A DNA stretch of 64,000 nucleotides, taken from positions 62,001-126,000 of the forward strand of contig NZ_LZSO01000049.1 of NCBI RefSeq assembly GCF_001665785.1, given 5' to 3'. The stretch is from Mycolicibacterium peregrinum (GTDB taxonomy: Bacteria; Actinomycetota; Actinomycetes; Mycobacteriales; Mycobacteriaceae). Of the stretch, positions 34,106-44,189 are shown piece after piece (the stretch's first letter is position 1; the number at the start of each line of letters is the position of its first letter). Both the position numbers and the translations under genes were made by a program. Under the pieces are notes generated by a model. That model was given only the letters and a program-made list of their open reading frames with translations. It had not been told where the DNA came from and made no database searches.

Positions 34106-34909
34106 ATGTCCGGCGAGGTCAGTACGCTGATTGACGTGACTGAGGCTGCCGCCCCGACAGGGAAGACGCGCCGGTCCAAGAAGTGGGACAGCGAAACCCA
34201 CCTGGGCCTGGTTCGTCGGGCTCGACGGATGAACCGTGAACTGGCGCGGGCATTTCCGCACGTCTACTGCGAGCTGGACTTCACCAATCCGCTGGAGCTG
34301 GCGGTGGCGACCATCCTGTCGGCACAGAGCACCGACAAGCGGGTGAACCTGACCACGCCTGCGTTGTTCCTCAAATACCGCACGGCCCTGGACTATGCCC
34401 AGGCCGACCGCACCGAGATGGAGGAGCTGATCCGGCCCACCGGGTTCTACCGGAACAAGACCAACTCGCTGATCCGGCTCGGCCAGGAGCTGGTGGCCCG
34501 GTTCGATGGCGAGGTGCCCGACAACATCGAGGACCTCGTGACGCTGCCCGGGGTGGGGCGCAAGACCGCCAACGTCATCCTGGGTAACGCCTTCGACATC
34601 CCAGGGATCACCGTCGACACCCACTTCGGCCGGCTGGTGCGGCGGTGGCGCTGGACCGAGGAAGAGGATCCGGTCAAGGTCGAGTTCGCGATCGGTGAGC
34701 TCATCGAACGCAAGGAATGGACCCTGCTGAGCCACCGGGTGATCTTCCACGGCCGCCGCGTCTGCCATGCCCGGAAGCCGGCGTGTGGGGTGTGCGTGCT
34801 GGCCAAGGACTGCCCGTCGTTCGGGCTCGGGCCCACCGATCCGCCCACGGCTGCTGCACTGGTCAAAGGTCCCGAGACCGAGCATCTGCTGGCACTGGCC
34901 GGGCTGTGA
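34106..34909 (+). CDS. nth: Endonuclease III (DNA glycosylase/AP lyase)
   Basis: 267 residues from ATG 34106; GTG 34136 is an alternative and the family usually starts nearer KKWDSETHLGL. Helix-hairpin-helix LPGVGRKTANVILGNAFDIP carries the catalytic Lys; the catalytic Asp is in ITVDTHFGRLVRR. The [4Fe-4S] loop is C-x6-C-x2-C-x5-C in CHARKPACGVCVLAKDC. It removes oxidised pyrimidines and cuts AP sites in base excision repair. It corresponds to Rv3674c and begins a + strand series nth-tlpA-nudix-marP. Confidence 0.96.
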   Translation: MSGEVSTLIDVTEAAAPTGKTRRSKKWDSETHLGLVRRARRMNRELARAFPHVYCELDFTNPLELAVATILSAQSTDKRVNLTTPALFLKYRTALDYAQADRTEMEELIRPTGFYRNKTNSLIRLGQELVARFDGEVPDNIEDLVTLPGVGRKTANVILGNAFDIPGITVDTHFGRLVRRWRWTEEEDPVKVEFAIGELIERKEWTLLSHRVIFHGRRVCHARKPACGVCVLAKDCPSFGLGPTDPPTAAALVKGPETEHLLALAGL

Positions 34910-34916
34910 CCGCACC

Positions 34917-35582
34917 ATGAGCAGATCGGCCCGTTGGACCGTGGTGGTCCTCGTGGTCCTGGTGGCGCTGGGCACCGCGTTCTGGATGGAACTGCGCGAC
35001 GAGCCCGCACCGCAGGCCGGGACGGGGCAACAGTCCACGTCCCGTGATCATCGCGATGCCGACACCCCAGCTGCCCTCACCGGCCCCCGGGCCCGTGCGG
35101 AACTGCCGCCGTGCCCTCGGCCAGGGCAAGGGCCGGGACCGGAAGCGTTGCGTGGGATCACCCTGGAGTGCGTCGGCGACGGGAAGCCCGTGGACGTGGC
35201 GCAGGCGCTGGCCGGCCGGACCGTGGTGCTCAACCTCTGGGCGTACTGGTGCGGACCGTGCGCCGACGAGCTTCCGGCGATGGCCGAATACCAGCGCCGG
35301 GTGGGCGACGACGTGCTGGTCGTGACGGTTCACCAGGACGAGAACGAGACCGCGGCGCTGGTGCGTCTGGCCGAGCTCGGAGTGCGTCTTCCGACCCTGC
35401 AGGACGGCAGACGGCTGGTCGCGGCCGCGCTCAAGGTGCCCAACGTCATGCCTGCGACGGTCGTGCTGCGTGCGGACGGTAGCGTGGCCGGGACCCTACC
35501 CCGATCGTTCGTCAGCGCCGACGAGATCGCGGCGGCGGTCGACGAGAAGATCCGCTCTAGCCGACAGGAGCACCCGGGGTGA
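34917..35582 (+). CDS. Membrane-anchored thioredoxin-like (TlpA family) protein
   Basis: 221 residues from ATG 34917. An N-terminal signal anchor (WTVVVLVVLVALGTAFWM) places the domain outside the membrane. The thioredoxin fold (~residues 80-215) has the active site LNLWAYWCGPCADELPAMAE (CGPC). The cis-Pro region is VPNVMPATVVLRADG. It corresponds to Rv3673c and likely acts in extracytoplasmic disulfide exchange. It overlaps the Nudix gene start by 4 nt. Confidence 0.93.
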   Translation: MSRSARWTVVVLVVLVALGTAFWMELRDEPAPQAGTGQQSTSRDHRDADTPAALTGPRARAELPPCPRPGQGPGPEALRGITLECVGDGKPVDVAQALAGRTVVLNLWAYWCGPCADELPAMAEYQRRVGDDVLVVTVHQDENETAALVRLAELGVRLPTLQDGRRLVAAALKVPNVMPATVVLRADGSVAGTLPRSFVSADEIAAAVDEKIRSSRQEHPG

Positions 35583-36355
35583 GATCGACGCGCGACGGGC
35601 TGTTCCCGGATGCCGCCCCGCCCTGGCTCAAACCCCTTGTCGACAACCTCGACCGGGTACCGGACGCCTATCGCCGACGGGTTCCCCCTGAGGTGCTGGC
35701 GGGCATCGTCGAGGCCAACAATCAAGCCGCCCAGGCCGGCGCCCGGCGCGATGCCGCGGTCCTGGTCCTCTTCTCCGGCCCGGCCGACGGCAAGCCCCCG
35801 CTCCTTCCCGAGGACGCCGACCTGCTGGTCACGGTCCGCGCCTCGACCCTGCGCCACCACGCCGGTCAGGCCGCGTTCCCCGGCGGGGCCACCGATCCTG
35901 GCGACCAGGGCCCGGTGGGCACGGCGTTCCGCGAGGCCTGGGAAGAGACCGGCATCGACACCGACCGGTTGTACCCGCTGGCGACGCTGGAGAAGATGTT
36001 CATCCCACCGTCCGGGTTCCACGTGGTCCCGGTGCTGGCCTACTCGCCCGACCCTGGGCCCGTCGCCGTTGTCAACGAATCCGAGACCGCCGTCGTCGCA
36101 CGGGTTCCGGTGCGCGCCTTCACCAACCCCGAGAACCGCCTCATGGTGTACCGGGAGGCCAACACCAGCCGGTTCGCCGGGCCGGCGTTCCTCCTCAACG
36201 AGATGCTGGTGTGGGGCTTCACCGGCCAGGTCATCTCGGCGATCCTCGACGTTGCAGGCTGGGCCAAACCGTGGAACACCGACGACGTGCGCGGACTCGA
36301 TGACGCAATGGCCCTCGTCGGGCATGACAACCGTTACGGTGAAGCCCAATGTTGA
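35579..36355 (+). CDS. Nudix hydrolase (CoA pyrophosphatase-like)
   Basis: 258 residues. The UPF0035/CoAse extension appears as STLRHHAGQAAFPGGATDPG, followed by the Nudix box GDQGPVGTAFREAWEETGID (REAWEETG is intact; the first box Glu is Asp here). These enzymes cleave CoA or related nucleotides into 3',5'-ADP and phosphopantetheine. It corresponds to Rv3672c. It overlaps the thioredoxin-like gene by 4 nt and precedes marP by 11 nt, so it is part of the same operon. Confidence 0.92.
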   Translation: MRSTRDGLFPDAAPPWLKPLVDNLDRVPDAYRRRVPPEVLAGIVEANNQAAQAGARRDAAVLVLFSGPADGKPPLLPEDADLLVTVRASTLRHHAGQAAFPGGATDPGDQGPVGTAFREAWEETGIDTDRLYPLATLEKMFIPPSGFHVVPVLAYSPDPGPVAVVNESETAVVARVPVRAFTNPENRLMVYREANTSRFAGPAFLLNEMLVWGFTGQVISAILDVAGWAKPWNTDDVRGLDDAMALVGHDNRYGEAQC

Positions 36356-36366
36356 AGTGGATATAG

Positions 36367-37557
36367 ATGACACCTTCGGTCTGGCTCGATTTCGCCATCC
36401 TCGGCATCGGGTTCGTCGCAGCCATATCTGGCTGGCGTTCCGGCGCGCTCGGCTCCCTGCTGTCCTTCATCGGCGTGGTGCTCGGCGCGGTGGCAGGTGT
36501 GCTGTTGGCGCCGCACGTGATTCCGCACGTCAGTGGTGACCGCACCAAGCTGTTCGCCACGCTCTTCCTGATCCTCGCGCTCGTGGTGATCGGTGAGATC
36601 GCCGGCGTGGTACTGGGCCGCGCGGTGCGCGGCACCATCCGAAACCCTGTGTTCCGGGTATTGGACTCGGCGGTCGGGGTGAGCCTCATGCTGGTCGCCG
36701 TCCTGGTGGCGTCCTGGCTGCTGGGCAGTCTGCTCACCTCCTCAGACCAGCCGAATCTGGCTGCGGCCGTGAAGAATTCACGGGTACTCACCGAGGTGGA
36801 CAAGGTCGCGCCGGACTGGTTGCGGTCAGTGCCGAACCGGTTGTCGGCGCTGCTGGACACCTCCGGGTTGCCCGATGTGCTCGAACCGTTCGGGCGGACC
36901 CCGATCGTCAACGTCGACGCCCCGGACGCGGCACTGGCCACCGATCCCGTGGTGACGACCTCCCAGCCCAGCGTGGTGAAGATCCGCGGTGTCGCGCCGA
37001 GTTGCCAGAAAGTGCTTGAGGGCAGCGGTTTCGTGGTCGCGCCCAACCGGGTCATGTCCAACGCCCACGTGGTCGCCGGTGCCGACAGTGTGACCATCGA
37101 GGCCGACGGAAAGACCTACGACGCCGGGGTGGTGTCCTACGACCCCAACGCCGACATCTCCATCCTCGACGTCCCGAACCTGCCGATCACGCCACTGCAG
37201 TTCGCCGAACAGCCGGCCCCGAAGGGCACCGACGCTGTGGTGATGGGTTACCCGGGTGGCGGCGACTTCCTGGCCACCCCGGCCCGCGTACGCGAGATCA
37301 TCGAGCTCAACGGGCCCGACATCTACCGCACCACCACCGTCACCCGCGAGGTCTACACGGTCAGGGGCACGGTGCGGCAAGGCAATTCGGGCGGTCCGAT
37401 GATCAACCGGTCCGGCAAGGTGCTGGGTGTGGTGTTCGGTGCGGCAGTCGACGACGCCGATACCGGATTTGTGCTGACGGCCAAGGAAGTCGAGCATCAG
37501 CTGGCCAAGATCGGCAACACACAGCGCGTCGCGACCGGAACCTGCATCAACTCCTGA
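36367..37557 (+). CDS. marP: Membrane serine protease MarP
   Basis: 396 residues. Four N-terminal membrane helices (residues ~5-125; CvpA-like domain) precede a periplasmic chymotrypsin-fold protease. The triad is visible: His in VMSNAHVVAGADS, Asp in YDPNADISILDVPN, Ser in RQGNSGGPMINRS. In M. tuberculosis MarP (Rv3671c) is needed for acid resistance and activates the peptidoglycan hydrolase RipA. Two cysteines, in SCQKV and TCINS, could form the disulfide known in the family. Confidence 0.96.
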   Translation: MTPSVWLDFAILGIGFVAAISGWRSGALGSLLSFIGVVLGAVAGVLLAPHVIPHVSGDRTKLFATLFLILALVVIGEIAGVVLGRAVRGTIRNPVFRVLDSAVGVSLMLVAVLVASWLLGSLLTSSDQPNLAAAVKNSRVLTEVDKVAPDWLRSVPNRLSALLDTSGLPDVLEPFGRTPIVNVDAPDAALATDPVVTTSQPSVVKIRGVAPSCQKVLEGSGFVVAPNRVMSNAHVVAGADSVTIEADGKTYDAGVVSYDPNADISILDVPNLPITPLQFAEQPAPKGTDAVVMGYPGGGDFLATPARVREIIELNGPDIYRTTTVTREVYTVRGTVRQGNSGGPMINRSGKVLGVVFGAAVDDADTGFVLTAKEVEHQLAKIGNTQRVATGTCINS

Positions 37558-38532
37558 TCAGTTGGCGCGTAGCTGGGTCAGGAACCGGCTCAGCTGCGCA
37601 TTGACGGCCTCCGGCTGTTCCTCGTGGCCGAAATGCCCTGCATCCGTGATGGATACATAACGGCCATGCGGCGCGTACTGCTGGGTCCGGTACACCGGGT
37701 CGGCCAGGACATACGGGTCGGCGTCGCCGCGCATGTGCAATACCGGCACGCCGATCGGACGTTTCATCGAGCGCATGAACCGCCGACCCTCACCGCGCAG
37801 TTGGCTGCGCACCGCCCACCGCTGATACTCCAGTGCACAGTGCGCGGCTCCTGGAATCTGGATCGCCTGACGTAGATGGCCGATGGTCTGGGAGAAGTCT
37901 TGGCTGGTCTGCCATTTGGTGCCCGCCCGGCTGCGGACCAGGCGCTCCAGCTCCGCACCGTCGTGACGGGTCAGTGTGTGCTCGGGCCAGGCCGGCAGCT
38001 GGTAGCTCAGCATCGGCGGCAACAGCGCGCGGCCCTGGTCGCGCCGGGTCAATGTGGACGTCCGCAACGCCAGCGGGTGCGGTGAGCTGACGAGCGCGAT
38101 CGCGTTGACCACACGCGGATGCAGGACCGCGGTTGCCCAACACACCAGACCGCCATCGGCATGCCCGACCAGCGTCGCGGTCTTGTGCCCCAACGCGCGC
38201 ACCAGCCCGGCGGTATCTCCGGCCAGGGTCCAGCCGTCGTAGCCGCGCGGCGGCTTGTCACTGTCGCCGTAGCCACGCAGATCGACCGCCACCACACGCG
38301 CGCCGGTCAGCGCGGGGAGTTGATGACGCCAGGACCACCAGAACGAGCCGAACCCGTGCAGGAAGATGACCAGCGGGCGGTCCGTCTCGCTGCTGTCGGT
38401 CTCGCCCCCTCTGACACGGTCGGGCTGCGAGCTCTCGCCCTCCACCACATGGAAGCGAATCCCATTGGCATGCACCTGCAGGTGCCGCCACGGCCCCTCG
38501 ATCCTGGCGATCGACGGAGCGGGTGGAGGCAT
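37558..38532 (-). CDS. ephE: Alpha/beta hydrolase, EphE-like epoxide hydrolase
   Basis: 324 residues. Oxyanion-hole motif HGFGSFWWSWRHQLPAL (residues ~55-71); nucleophile elbow LVGHADGGLVCWAT with Asp as nucleophile, as in epoxide hydrolases; C-terminal catalytic His in ITDAGHFGHEEQPEAV. It corresponds to Rv3670 (ephE). Its stop abuts the marP stop (convergent, no spacer). Its ATG overlaps the stop of the holin-like gene by 1 nt. Confidence 0.9.
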   Translation of the reverse strand: MPPPAPSIARIEGPWRHLQVHANGIRFHVVEGESSQPDRVRGGETDSSETDRPLVIFLHGFGSFWWSWRHQLPALTGARVVAVDLRGYGDSDKPPRGYDGWTLAGDTAGLVRALGHKTATLVGHADGGLVCWATAVLHPRVVNAIALVSSPHPLALRTSTLTRRDQGRALLPPMLSYQLPAWPEHTLTRHDGAELERLVRSRAGTKWQTSQDFSQTIGHLRQAIQIPGAAHCALEYQRWAVRSQLRGEGRRFMRSMKRPIGVPVLHMRGDADPYVLADPVYRTQQYAPHGRYVSITDAGHFGHEEQPEAVNAQLSRFLTQLRAN

Positions 38533-39047
38533 TACCAGCCTGACGGGTCGGTGGCCGGCTTGGCCGGGACAGCGGGCAGTGCGCCCTTGTCATGGCCGGG
38601 CGTGAGGGCCTCGCGGGTCTCCTTGACCGACTCGATCGTCTGCTGCGGACCTCTGATCCGTCGCACCTTCAGGAAGCCGAACAGCGCAAGCGCCCCGGTG
38701 GTCAGCACCATCAGGCCGAACACGATCAGGAAGGCCACCCAGCGCCACAGCCAGGTGTCGAGCAACTCGGCCAGGAAGAAGAAGAAAAAGAAGGTCGAGT
38801 AGAACAGGACCACCAGCGCGGCGATGAAGAACACGCTGCCGGTCAGGCCCTTCTTCACATCCCGGGTGATCTCGGCCTTGGCCAACTCCACCTCGGCGCG
38901 CAGCAGGGTGGAGACCTGCGCGGTGGCGTCCTTGACGAGATCGCCGATCGAGGGGTCCGGCTTGGGGGCATGCGGGTCGACGAGCGGAATCGAGGTCACC
39001 GTCGTCGGAACGCCGTCCCTGCGGTCGCCTGTGCTCATGGCGTTCAT
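38532..39047 (-). CDS. Phage-holin-X/DUF1469-like membrane protein
   Basis: 171 residues from ATG 39047 (ATG 39038 also possible). An N-terminal amphipathic helix (PSIGDLVKDATAQVSTLLRA then EVELAKAEITRDVKKGL) precedes two membrane helices around GSVFFIAALVVLFYSTFFFF and WRWVAFLIVFGLMVLTTGAL. This is the Actinobacteriota holin-X/DUF1469 architecture (Rv3669). The six-Phe run is encoded by a GAA/AAG-rich simple repeat on the plus strand. It is not evidence for a prophage, as this gene belongs to the core gene order. Confidence 0.88.
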   Translation of the reverse strand: MNAMSTGDRRDGVPTTVTSIPLVDPHAPKPDPSIGDLVKDATAQVSTLLRAEVELAKAEITRDVKKGLTGSVFFIAALVVLFYSTFFFFFFLAELLDTWLWRWVAFLIVFGLMVLTTGALALFGFLKVRRIRGPQQTIESVKETREALTPGHDKGALPAVPAKPATDPSGW

Positions 39048-39152
39048 GTTGCCATGCGGCGAAGCCGTTAACGATCCCGGCCGACATCAGCGTCTTAGTA
39101 GACTGATCCCATTCATGAGTTGCGCGGGTCGGGCGCGTCGATCGGAGGACAC

Positions 39153-39848
39153 TTGACGAGCAGACACCGCGTGCGGTTGCTGATTGGCGCACCGCTCATC
39201 GCCGCTGTTGCGATGTTGACCTCGGCCCCGGCTCATGCCGATCAGCCGGTTGTACTGGGTGGCGGCTCGGGGATCGTGGTCAACGGGGACGCGTTCTGCA
39301 CGCTCACCACGATCGGGCACGACAACGCCGGCCGGCTCATCGGCTTCACCTCGGCGCACTGTGGTGGACCGGGGGCCGTGGTGTCAGCTGAAGGCGCGGA
39401 CAGTGCCGGAGTGGTCGGCAAGATGGTCGCCGGTAACGACCTGCTCGATTACGCGGTGATCGAATTCGATCCCGCCAAGGTCACCCCGACCAACAACGTC
39501 AACGGTTTCCAGATCGACGGGCTCGGACCGGATCCGGCGTTCGGCCAGATCGCCTGCAAACTGGGCCGCACCACCGGATACTCCTGCGGCGTGACCTGGG
39601 GGCCCGGGCAGGACCCAGGCACCATCGTCAACCAGGTGTGCGGTCAGCCGGGTGACTCGGGGGCGCCCGTCACTGTCGACAACAAGCTCGTCGGCATGAT
39701 TCACGGCGCCTACAGCGAGGAATTGCCGACCTGCGTGGTCAAGTTCGTGCCGCTGCACACGCCGGCGGTGACGATGTCGTTCAACACGCAGTTGGCCGAC
39801 ATCACCACCAAGAACCGACCGGGGACGGGTTTCGTCCCGATCCCTTGA
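39153..39848 (+). CDS. Secreted chymotrypsin-like serine protease (S1 family)
   Basis: 231 residues from TTG 39153, chosen because GGAGG lies 4 nt upstream and a signal peptide (LLIGAPLIAAVAMLTSAPAHA) follows at once. The mature enzyme has the triad His in LIGFTSAHCGG, Asp in NDLLDYAVIEFD and Ser in GQPGDSGAPVTVD. Cys pairs around the His and Ser fit streptogrisin-like folds, but no pro-region is present. It corresponds to Rv3668c. A tiny 13-codon ORF from ATG 39115 overlaps the TTG start and might couple translation. Confidence 0.9.
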   Translation: MTSRHRVRLLIGAPLIAAVAMLTSAPAHADQPVVLGGGSGIVVNGDAFCTLTTIGHDNAGRLIGFTSAHCGGPGAVVSAEGADSAGVVGKMVAGNDLLDYAVIEFDPAKVTPTNNVNGFQIDGLGPDPAFGQIACKLGRTTGYSCGVTWGPGQDPGTIVNQVCGQPGDSGAPVTVDNKLVGMIHGAYSEELPTCVVKFVPLHTPAVTMSFNTQLADITTKNRPGTGFVPIP

Positions 39849-39856
39849 TCCCGAGT

Positions 39857-39903
39857 GGCCAGCTATGACACGCCATCTTCGGAAACGCGTGCCATAACTG
39901 GCC
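39857..39903. repeat. Interspersed palindrome, copy B
   Basis: GGCCAGCTATGACACGC (39857-39873) and GCGTGCCATAACTGGCC (39887-39903) are inverted copies with 15 of 17 positions paired and loop CATCTTCGGAAAC. It lies between the convergent protease and acs genes. The sequence clearly belongs to the same family as copies at 4236 and 56789 (shared GAGTGGCCAG, TGACAC, ATAACTGGCC). Confidence 0.85.
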
Positions 39904-39920
39904 TTTCGACGAGCTGCGGC

Positions 39921-41882
<1,962 letters not shown>

Positions 41883-41885
41883 GCG

Positions 41886-41901
41886 TGTGAGCCTAGTCAC
41901 C
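41886..41901. promoter_or_regulatory. Crp-like site on the acs promoter
   Basis: TGTGAGCCTAGTCACC matches TGTGA-N6-TCACA at 9 of 10 positions. On the minus strand the predicted -10 TAGGCT (41895-41890) lies inside the site, and transcription would start 1 nt before the acs ATG. A protein bound here would block RNA polymerase, so repression is the simplest reading. acs is known to be under cAMP control in mycobacteria. Confidence 0.65.
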
Positions 41902-42008
41902 AAACGTTGCACCGGCGTTGGGACGTCACAAGACGCCGGCCAGGCGGCGGTCCTCATGCGCCCAACGGTCGGCGGGATGGAGTTCAGCGGTCGGCTAGCG
42001 TTTCGCGT

Positions 42009-42749
42009 ATGACCGATCCACTCGCACCGCTGATGGACCTGCCCGGTGTGTCTGCGGCCAGCGACGAGGCGCGTGAGGCCCTGGGCCGGGCGCATCGACA
42101 CAAGTTCAATCTGCGCGGCTGGCCGCAGACGGCGGCGGAGGCCGCCCTGCGCGCAGCGCGGGCCTCCGCAGTGCTCGACGGCGGGGCCCTCCAGCTGTCT
42201 GCCGACGGCGAACCCGATCCCGTGACCGCGGGCGCCATCCGCGTCGCCGAAGCACTGGAAGGTGGCGCCACCTCGCTGGTCGGGGTGTGGCAGCGGGCCC
42301 CGATGCAGGCCCTGGCCCGGCTGCACGCCTTGGCCGCGGCCGACCTCACCGACGATGAGCACCTGGGCCGGCCACGCACCGACCCCGACGTCGGACGCCG
42401 TCTTGAGCTGCTGACCGAGATCGTGGCCGGCGGCTCCAAGGTTCCCGCGCCCGTGCTGGCCGCGGTGGCCCATGGCGAACTGCTCAGCCTGGCTCCATTC
42501 GGCACCGCCGACGGGGTGGTGGCCCGCGCGGTGTCGCGCCTGGTGACCATCGCCAGCGGGCTCGATCCGCACGGGCTGGGCGTTCCCGAGGTGCACTGGA
42601 TGCGGAAGACGGGGGAGTACCGGGCTGCGGCACGGGGATTCGCCTCCGGGACCGCCGATGGGCTGACCGCGTGGCTGCTGCTCAGTAGTGAGGCCCTGAA
42701 GGGCGGTGCGCGAGAAGCGTTGGAGATCGCCCAGTCGGCGGCCGGCTGA
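42009..42749 (+). CDS. Conserved mycobacterial protein (Rv3662c-like)
   Basis: 246 residues from ATG 42009. No membrane segment. The sequence ALGRAHRHKFNLRGWPQTAA then EAALRAARASAVLDGGALQL is Ala-rich and helical; the family is sometimes labelled oxidoreductase without support. Some residues recall Fic-type helical bundles (RAxRASAVLDGG), but no HPFx[DE]GN motif is present. Position between acs and Ms1 matches Rv3662c. Function unknown. Confidence 0.8.
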   Translation: MTDPLAPLMDLPGVSAASDEAREALGRAHRHKFNLRGWPQTAAEAALRAARASAVLDGGALQLSADGEPDPVTAGAIRVAEALEGGATSLVGVWQRAPMQALARLHALAAADLTDDEHLGRPRTDPDVGRRLELLTEIVAGGSKVPAPVLAAVAHGELLSLAPFGTADGVVARAVSRLVTIASGLDPHGLGVPEVHWMRKTGEYRAAARGFASGTADGLTAWLLLSSEALKGGAREALEIAQSAAG

Positions 42750-42774
42750 ACCGGCCGCTCAGGGCGCTTCCAGC

Positions 42775-43081
42775 AAACGAAAGCGGGCGACGCTCCGAAA
42801 CGATGTTTCGGCTCGTCGCCCGCTAGCACGGATACCGGTTACCAAGCGTGCCAACGTGGGTTGCGTGGGTGGCCTCGGCGTCCTTGCGATGCGCCTCGGC
42901 TGCAGCCCTACCCAAAGGGCCGTCGTAGCCGTCCGCTCTTCGCAATCACGCAGGCCCGCAACACTTTTGCCTATTCCGCGGCATGTGCTCCGCGTGGGTG
43001 CCGGGACCCGTGCTGGGGAGCCTGGTTCGGGAGATTTAGCCTTCTCTTCCGGCTAAGCCTTGGCCTCATCCAAGCTTCCGT
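42775..43081 (-). ncRNA. Ms1 / MTS2823 small RNA
   Basis: A 430-nt gap between the convergent Rv3662c-like and HAD genes holds this RNA. The gene order (Rv3661 - sRNA - Rv3662c) is that of MTS2823 in M. tuberculosis and Ms1 in M. smegmatis, a stationary-phase RNA of about 300 nt that binds core RNA polymerase. A promoter with TTGCTG-17 nt-TACAAA places the start near 43081. A strong stem (AGCGGGCGACG 42782-42792 with CGTCGCCCGCT 42814-42824, inner hairpin GAAAC-GAT-GTTTC) followed on the minus strand by a T-rich TTTCGTTT ends it near 42775. The predicted length is about 306 nt, in agreement with Ms1. Confidence 0.85.
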
Positions 43082-43087
43082 GGTTCC

Positions 43088-43116
43088 TTTGTACTACGTG
43101 ACCACGGTCACAGCAA
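43088..43116 (-). promoter_or_regulatory. Ms1 promoter with Crp-like site
   Basis: On the minus strand -35 TTGCTG (43116-43111) and -10 TACAAA (43093-43088) are separated by exactly 17 nt. The spacer holds TGTGACCGTGGTCACG (43112-43097), which matches TGTGA-N6-TCACA at 9 of 10 positions and is a near-perfect palindrome. Binding of Crp between -35 and -10 would be expected to repress. Confidence 0.6.
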
Positions 43117-43177
43117 GGGTGAAATGCACCCGAGTTCTGATCGTTACGCCGTCGTCTCAGCTACTACGTTCGGTAGC

Positions 43178-44047
43178 TCAGGAAGTGAAGCGGCGCAACA
43201 ACGAATAGGTCAATGCGCCTGCCGCCAGAGCGCTGATCCCGACGGCAGCAGTGGTGGCCACGGCGGCCGTCGACGGCGCCGGAAGCCGGTCCCGCAGCGA
43301 CACCGGCTTGGTGAACGTCAGCACCGGCCACCCACGCGAAGCGGCCTCTTTGCGCAGGCCCCGGTCGGGGTTGACCGCGGTGGGGTGGCCCACGGCTTCC
43401 AGCATCGGGATGTCGGTGATCGAGTCCGAGTAGGCATAGCAGTGATCGAGGACATAGCCCTCGCGTGCGGCCAGGGCGCGGATCGCCTCGACCTTGCCCT
43501 CGCCGAAGCAGTAGAACGCGATCTCGCCGGTGTAGCGCCCCTCTTCGACCACCATCCGGGTGGCCATCGCGTGGGTGGCACCCAATGCCCTGGCGATCGG
43601 CGCGACGATCTCCTCACCCGACGCCGACACCACAACGACGTCGCGGCCGCATAGTTTGTGGTCGGCGATCAGCTCGGCGGCCTCGGCGAAGACCAGGGGG
43701 TCGACGATGTCGTGCAACGTCTCGCCGACGATCGACTTGACTTGCTCGACATCCCAACCGGTGCACATATTGGTGATGTAGCTGCGCATCCGGTCCATCT
43801 GGTCGTGGTCGGCACCCGACATCAGGAACAGAAACTGGGCATATGTCGACTTGAGAACGGTGCGCCGGTTCAGCAGACCCTGATTGAAGAAGGGTTTGCT
43901 GAAAGCGAGCGTGCTGGACTTGGCGATGACGGTCTTGTCGAGGTCGAAGAAGGCCGCCGTACGTACCGGCCGACCGTTGTGCGGCCCGGATTGCTGTGCG
44001 ATCAATTCCCCGGCAGCCCGATCGGATGCGGTCACAAGCGTCAGCAT
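43178..44047 (-). CDS. HAD-IB family phosphatase, membrane-tethered
   Basis: 289 residues from ATG 44047. Motif I is AAFFDLDKTVIAKSS (nucleophile D in DLDKT), motif II VVVVSASGEEIV, motif III with GEGKVEAIRALA and motif IV YAYSDSITDIPMLEAVGHPT. This is the SerB-like HAD-IB layout. A C-terminal hydrophobic stretch (AVATTAAVGISALAAGALTY) would anchor it. It corresponds to Rv3661. It lies between the two small RNA genes Ms1 and 6C; substrate unknown. Confidence 0.92.
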   Translation of the reverse strand: MLTLVTASDRAAGELIAQQSGPHNGRPVRTAAFFDLDKTVIAKSSTLAFSKPFFNQGLLNRRTVLKSTYAQFLFLMSGADHDQMDRMRSYITNMCTGWDVEQVKSIVGETLHDIVDPLVFAEAAELIADHKLCGRDVVVVSASGEEIVAPIARALGATHAMATRMVVEEGRYTGEIAFYCFGEGKVEAIRALAAREGYVLDHCYAYSDSITDIPMLEAVGHPTAVNPDRGLRKEAASRGWPVLTFTKPVSLRDRLPAPSTAAVATTAAVGISALAAGALTYSLLRRFTS

Positions 44048-44189
44048 AGAGGCACCTGTGGCAGGAATTCCGGACGGGAACACAAAATGGCAGTTCAAGA
44101 CACATTCTTTGGGGTGATTGTTCCCGGATCGCCTCGGTAGCCCACAGTGATGTCTCTTGCATGTTTTGGCAGTTCCGTGTGTATAGTGA

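Noticed and set aside
38770..38800. GAA/AAG run as a phase-variation tract
   Set aside because: It is a short imperfect triplet run inside a membrane helix; length changes would remain in frame and there is no evidence of variation.
38532..39047. Holin-like gene as a sign of prophage
   Set aside because: DUF1469/holin-X proteins are part of the mycobacterial core order next to ephE; no other phage genes are present in the window.
41883..42596. N-terminal extension of acs to 42596
   Set aside because: The extra 238 residues are antisense to the Rv3662c-like gene and look non-coding; Acs starts naturally at 41882 with the usual family length.
41984..42829. 281-residue ORF on the minus strand
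   Set aside because: Ser/Ala/Arg-rich shadow of the Rv3662c-like gene with no recognisable domain.
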